From the NCBI RefSeq assembly GCF_021023135.1, contig NZ_PGFV01000005.1, positions 124,001-188,000 on the forward strand: a DNA stretch of 64,000 nt, given 5' to 3'. Made by a program: the position numbers and the translations under genes. Below the pieces are notes generated by a model. The model was not told where the DNA came from. It made no database searches and saw nothing but the letters and a program-made list of their open reading frames with translations. Shown piece after piece: positions 61,754 through 64,000 of this stretch (its first letter is position 1; each line of letters begins with the position of its first letter). The DNA is from Brevibacterium sp. CCUG 69071 (GTDB taxonomy: Bacteria > Actinomycetota > Actinomycetes > Actinomycetales > Brevibacteriaceae).

Positions 61754-63289
61754 ATGACCGCCCTGCCCACCGACCAGACCATCACCGACCTTCTCACCTC
61801 GGGACTGAACGCCTGCGGAGTGGACACATCCGTCCTCGACGGCAGGACCGCCCCGGCGAGTCTGCCTGCCCGCTCCCCCATCACCGGTCAGGAACTCGAC
61901 ACCCTGGCCGCCGACACCGCAGAGACTGCCGCGGCGAAGATCTCCGGGGCCGTGACCGCATTCGAGACCTGGCGTGACGTGCCCGCTCCCGTGCGCGGCC
62001 AGCTGGTCCAACGCTGGGGCCGGCTGCTGGCCGAGCATAAGGAGGACCTGGCGAAGATCATCACCGTCGAGGCCGGCAAGACCCCATCCGAAGCCGCCGG
62101 TGAGGTGCAGGAGATGATCGACATCTGCGAGTTCGCGCTCGGTCAGTCCCGGCAGCTGTGGGGCAAGACCATGCCCAGCGAACGCCCGGGTCACCGGCTG
62201 ATGGAGACCTGGCATCCGCTCGGAGTGGTCGGCGTGATCTCGGCCTTCAACTTCCCCGTGGCCGTGTACTCGTGGAACACCGCCCTGGCACTCGTCGCCG
62301 GTGACGCCGTGGTGTGGAAGCCCTCGGAGAACGCGGTGCTCGCTGCCTTGGGTGCCCAATCCCTGCTGGCCCGGGCCGCCGCCGAGGTGGGGGCGCCCCA
62401 GGGTCTCGTGCCCGTGCTCATCGGCGGACGGGACATCGGCGACGTGATGGTCAGAGACTCGCGAGTGGTCCTGGTCTCGGCGACGGGCTCGGTGCGGATG
62501 GGCCGTGAGGTCGGTCCGGTCGTGGCCGAGCGCTTCGGTCGGATCCTGCTCGAGCTGGGTGGCAACAATGCCGCGATCGTCGCCCCGAGCGCGGACATCG
62601 ATCTGGCCCTGCGCGGAGTCGTCTTCGCCGCGGCCGGCACTGCCGGGCAGCGCTGCACGACCCTGCGCCGGCTCATCGTGCACGAATCGATCGCCGCTGA
62701 CTTCGTGGACAAGATCGTCGCGGCGTATCGGACGCTGAGCATCGGCTCGCCCACCGATGACGGAGTGCTCGTCGGCCCGCTCATCAACTCCGGGGCCTAC
62801 GAGGCGATGCAGTCGGCAATCAAGCAGGCCGAAGCCGAGGGCGGCGAAGTCCTCTGCGGCGGCGCACGCGTGCTGGCCGATGAGCGCCCGGATGCCCACT
62901 ATGTGCAGCCGGCGGTCGTGCAGATGCCCGCGCAGACCGCGGTGATGGAGGACGAGACCTTCGCCCCGATCCTCTACGTCGTCACCTACTCGGATCTCGA
63001 CGAGGCACTCGAGATCCACAACGGCGTGCCGCAGGGACTGTCCTCGGCGATCTTCACCTCTGAGCTGGCCGAATCCGAGCGTTTCCTCTCGCGTTCCGAC
63101 TGCGGCATCGCCAACGTCAACATCGGCACCTCGGGTGCGGAGATCGGCGGTGCCTTCGGCGGTGAGAAGGAGACCGGCGGCGGCCGCGAGTCGGGCACCG
63201 ATTCGTGGAAGGCCTACATGCGGCGGGCCACGAACACGATCAACTACTCGGGCGAACTGCCGCTGGCTCAAGGAGTGGAGTTCCTCTGA
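61754..63289 (+). CDS. ALDH7-type aldehyde dehydrogenase (alpha-aminoadipic semialdehyde / piperideine-6-carboxylate dehydrogenase)
   Basis: A 511-residue NAD-dependent aldehyde dehydrogenase. The catalytic cysteine is Cys301 in AGTAGQRCTTLRRL, and the general-base Glu is at about 267 in LLELGGNNAAIV. The NNAAIV string and TAGQRCTTLRRL are features of the antiquitin (ALDH7) branch, whose members oxidise alpha-aminoadipic semialdehyde to aminoadipate. AAAGGA precedes ATG 61754. Together with the DAO-family oxidase and the divergent LysR gene it forms a probable lysine/pipecolate degradation unit, closed by a hairpin terminator. Confidence 0.92.
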   Translation: MTALPTDQTITDLLTSGLNACGVDTSVLDGRTAPASLPARSPITGQELDTLAADTAETAAAKISGAVTAFETWRDVPAPVRGQLVQRWGRLLAEHKEDLAKIITVEAGKTPSEAAGEVQEMIDICEFALGQSRQLWGKTMPSERPGHRLMETWHPLGVVGVISAFNFPVAVYSWNTALALVAGDAVVWKPSENAVLAALGAQSLLARAAAEVGAPQGLVPVLIGGRDIGDVMVRDSRVVLVSATGSVRMGREVGPVVAERFGRILLELGGNNAAIVAPSADIDLALRGVVFAAAGTAGQRCTTLRRLIVHESIAADFVDKIVAAYRTLSIGSPTDDGVLVGPLINSGAYEAMQSAIKQAEAEGGEVLCGGARVLADERPDAHYVQPAVVQMPAQTAVMEDETFAPILYVVTYSDLDEALEIHNGVPQGLSSAIFTSELAESERFLSRSDCGIANVNIGTSGAEIGGAFGGEKETGGGRESGTDSWKAYMRRATNTINYSGELPLAQGVEFL

Positions 63290-63291
63290 GT

Positions 63292-63347
63292 CAACGCGAA
63301 GCTCGAAAAAGTCGTCGCCAGTGACGACCTTTTCGAGCTTCGCGTTG
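63292..63347. terminator. 25-bp stem hairpin terminator after the dehydrogenase gene
   Basis: Arms 63292-63316 and 63323-63347 pair along 25 bases with one mismatch around the loop GCCAGT. The stem contains an A5 run opposite a T4 run, and GCGTTG ends it. It begins two bases after the stop codon. Confidence 0.85.
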
Positions 63348-63428
63348 CCTGATGGTGCCCAGGGCCCTCCTCGATCGCCAATGGCGCTCGCAACGACCAC
63401 TTTTCCGGCACTGTTGTAGCCTGAAACC

Positions 63429-63653
63429 ATGAATGAGAATCCCCTGCTGCCGGCCGCCTACGACATCATCTGGTCGGGAATTCTCTTGGCCTTCGTCGCC
63501 CTGCTGATCTGGGCGTTCGTGAGCATCTACCGCTCTGATCTTGATGCCCCATCGAAGCTCGTATGGGCGATCATCGTGTTCCTCCTGCCAGTGATCGGAC
63601 CGATCTGCTGGTTCGTTATCAAGTCACGCCGCACCGTCAGCCAGTTCGAGTGA
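63429..63653 (+). CDS. Stand-alone PLDc_N membrane protein
   Basis: A 74-residue protein with two membrane helices. The second, APSKLVWAIIVFLLPVIGPI followed by W-F, is the PLDc_N signature shared with the protein at 17166. It has no phospholipase catalytic domain and ends with a short basic tail. The start is leaderless by position: TAGCCT (63417-63422), six bases, ATG. The function is unknown; such hairpins may act in membrane stress or as small subunits. Confidence 0.72.
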   Translation: MNENPLLPAAYDIIWSGILLAFVALLIWAFVSIYRSDLDAPSKLVWAIIVFLLPVIGPICWFVIKSRRTVSQFE

Positions 63654-63689
63654 GCTGAGCTGAACGAATCGGACGATTTGCAAGAGTGT

Positions 63690-63893
63690 TCAAGGATGCG
63701 GGTGTCGGTCTTCGGCCGACGCCCGTTTCCTGTGCGTCCACAGGAGTGAGATCAAGCCGACCAGGGCCGCCGCGGGGAAGACGATGAGTTCGAGGATCCA
63801 CACCCAACCGCCCTCGTGGATATCGTCAATACCCAAATGCATGGAGTTCGCCAGAACAAGACCGAGAATGAATGCCGTGAAGATATCCCTCAT
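63690..63893 (-). CDS. Small membrane protein of unknown function
   Basis: A 67-residue protein from ATG 63893 (MRDIFTAFILGLVL) with two membrane helices and a basic C-terminal tail rich in His and Arg. I do not recognise the family. A longer start at 63929 adds a basic stretch (CRRRGRF) and is less likely. The gene converges on the PLDc_N gene; a short GTCGG/CCGAC hairpin lies in its 3' end. The last 107 bases of the window after it show no further feature. Confidence 0.5.
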   Translation of the reverse strand: MRDIFTAFILGLVLANSMHLGIDDIHEGGWVWILELIVFPAAALVGLISLLWTHRKRASAEDRHPHP

Positions 63894-64000
63894 GGCGGGG
63901 AATCTACCTCGACGGCGACAGACTGACAAGGCTCCCTGCGTGGTCTCCGCTCAGCGTCAGTTGTCGAGCTGTCTGGTTCGTCACGGAATCTGCTGGCGAG

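Noticed and set aside
63894-64000. Possible gene start at the right edge
   Set aside because: There is no frame with a credible start, ribosome site or motif in the last 107 bases.

Overview
The window is high-GC actinobacterial chromosome. Brevibacterium or a close relative within Micrococcales is my best guess. The support is the menaquinone-only quinone pathway, the fused uroporphyrinogen methylase/HemD protein, the tiny ribosomal protein bS22, the DUF222/HNH gene, the RamA-like regulator and the many leaderless start codons. The genus is inference; the phylum is well supported. No phage, plasmid origin, CRISPR array or intact insertion sequence was seen.

Layout. 1-2250: end of an ABC exporter (ATPase, permease) and a PF03773 permease. 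2256-17606: menaquinone biosynthesis spread over both strands (polyprenyl diphosphate synthase, menJ, menG, menF, menD, menC, menB, menE, menA), broken up by a DUF222/HNH gene, an esterase, a lipoprotein and two small membrane proteins. 17833-30332: a minus-strand run, mostly with 1-4 base overlaps, that reads rex, a hemA-hemC fusion, a uroporphyrinogen methylase-like/hemD fusion, hemB, a MarR regulator, hemL, a histidine phosphatase, a ResA-like thioredoxin, ccdA, resB and ccsB. It joins redox sensing, heme synthesis and cytochrome c maturation in one probable operon. 30360-34398: glutaredoxin, bS22, an AcuC-type deacetylase, a TrkH/TrkA potassium uptake pair and tRNA-Gly(CCC).

34467-35901 holds a gene with an AbiEi-like N-terminus and a DUF559-like C-terminus, flanked by two related 68-bp hairpin repeats beside the tRNA gene. 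35922-38901: acetate symporter plus DUF485 partner, divergent from a GAF-LuxR (RamA-like) regulator. 38958-46216: proC, a TIM-barrel isomerase, glycerol utilisation (glpK, glpF, glpD) and a Ppx/GppA phosphatase. 46226-50568: an enoyl-CoA hydratase and the methylcitrate genes prpC, prpB and prpD. 50810-54381: a NUDIX-like protein, a tandem universal stress protein and a secreted metallophosphoesterase whose wall/membrane anchor is out of frame. 54512-57594: a TPP riboswitch and the YkoEDC thiamine-precursor ECF transporter. 57627-63893: a hypothetical protein, a scrambled DUF1016/LysR remnant, a methyltransferase, a LysR regulator divergent from a DAO-family oxidase plus ALDH7-type dehydrogenase (probable lysine/pipecolate catabolism), and two small membrane proteins.

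Functionally, about half of the window builds the respiratory chain: menaquinone, heme and cytochrome c. The rest feeds it from acetate, glycerol, propionate and amino acids. The observations most worth following are the HemA-HemC fusion with a MarR gene inside the heme operon, the hairpin-flanked AbiEi/DUF559 gene, the mirror-image leaderless promoters of menC and menB, and two single-base frame breaks that could be real or sequencing errors.
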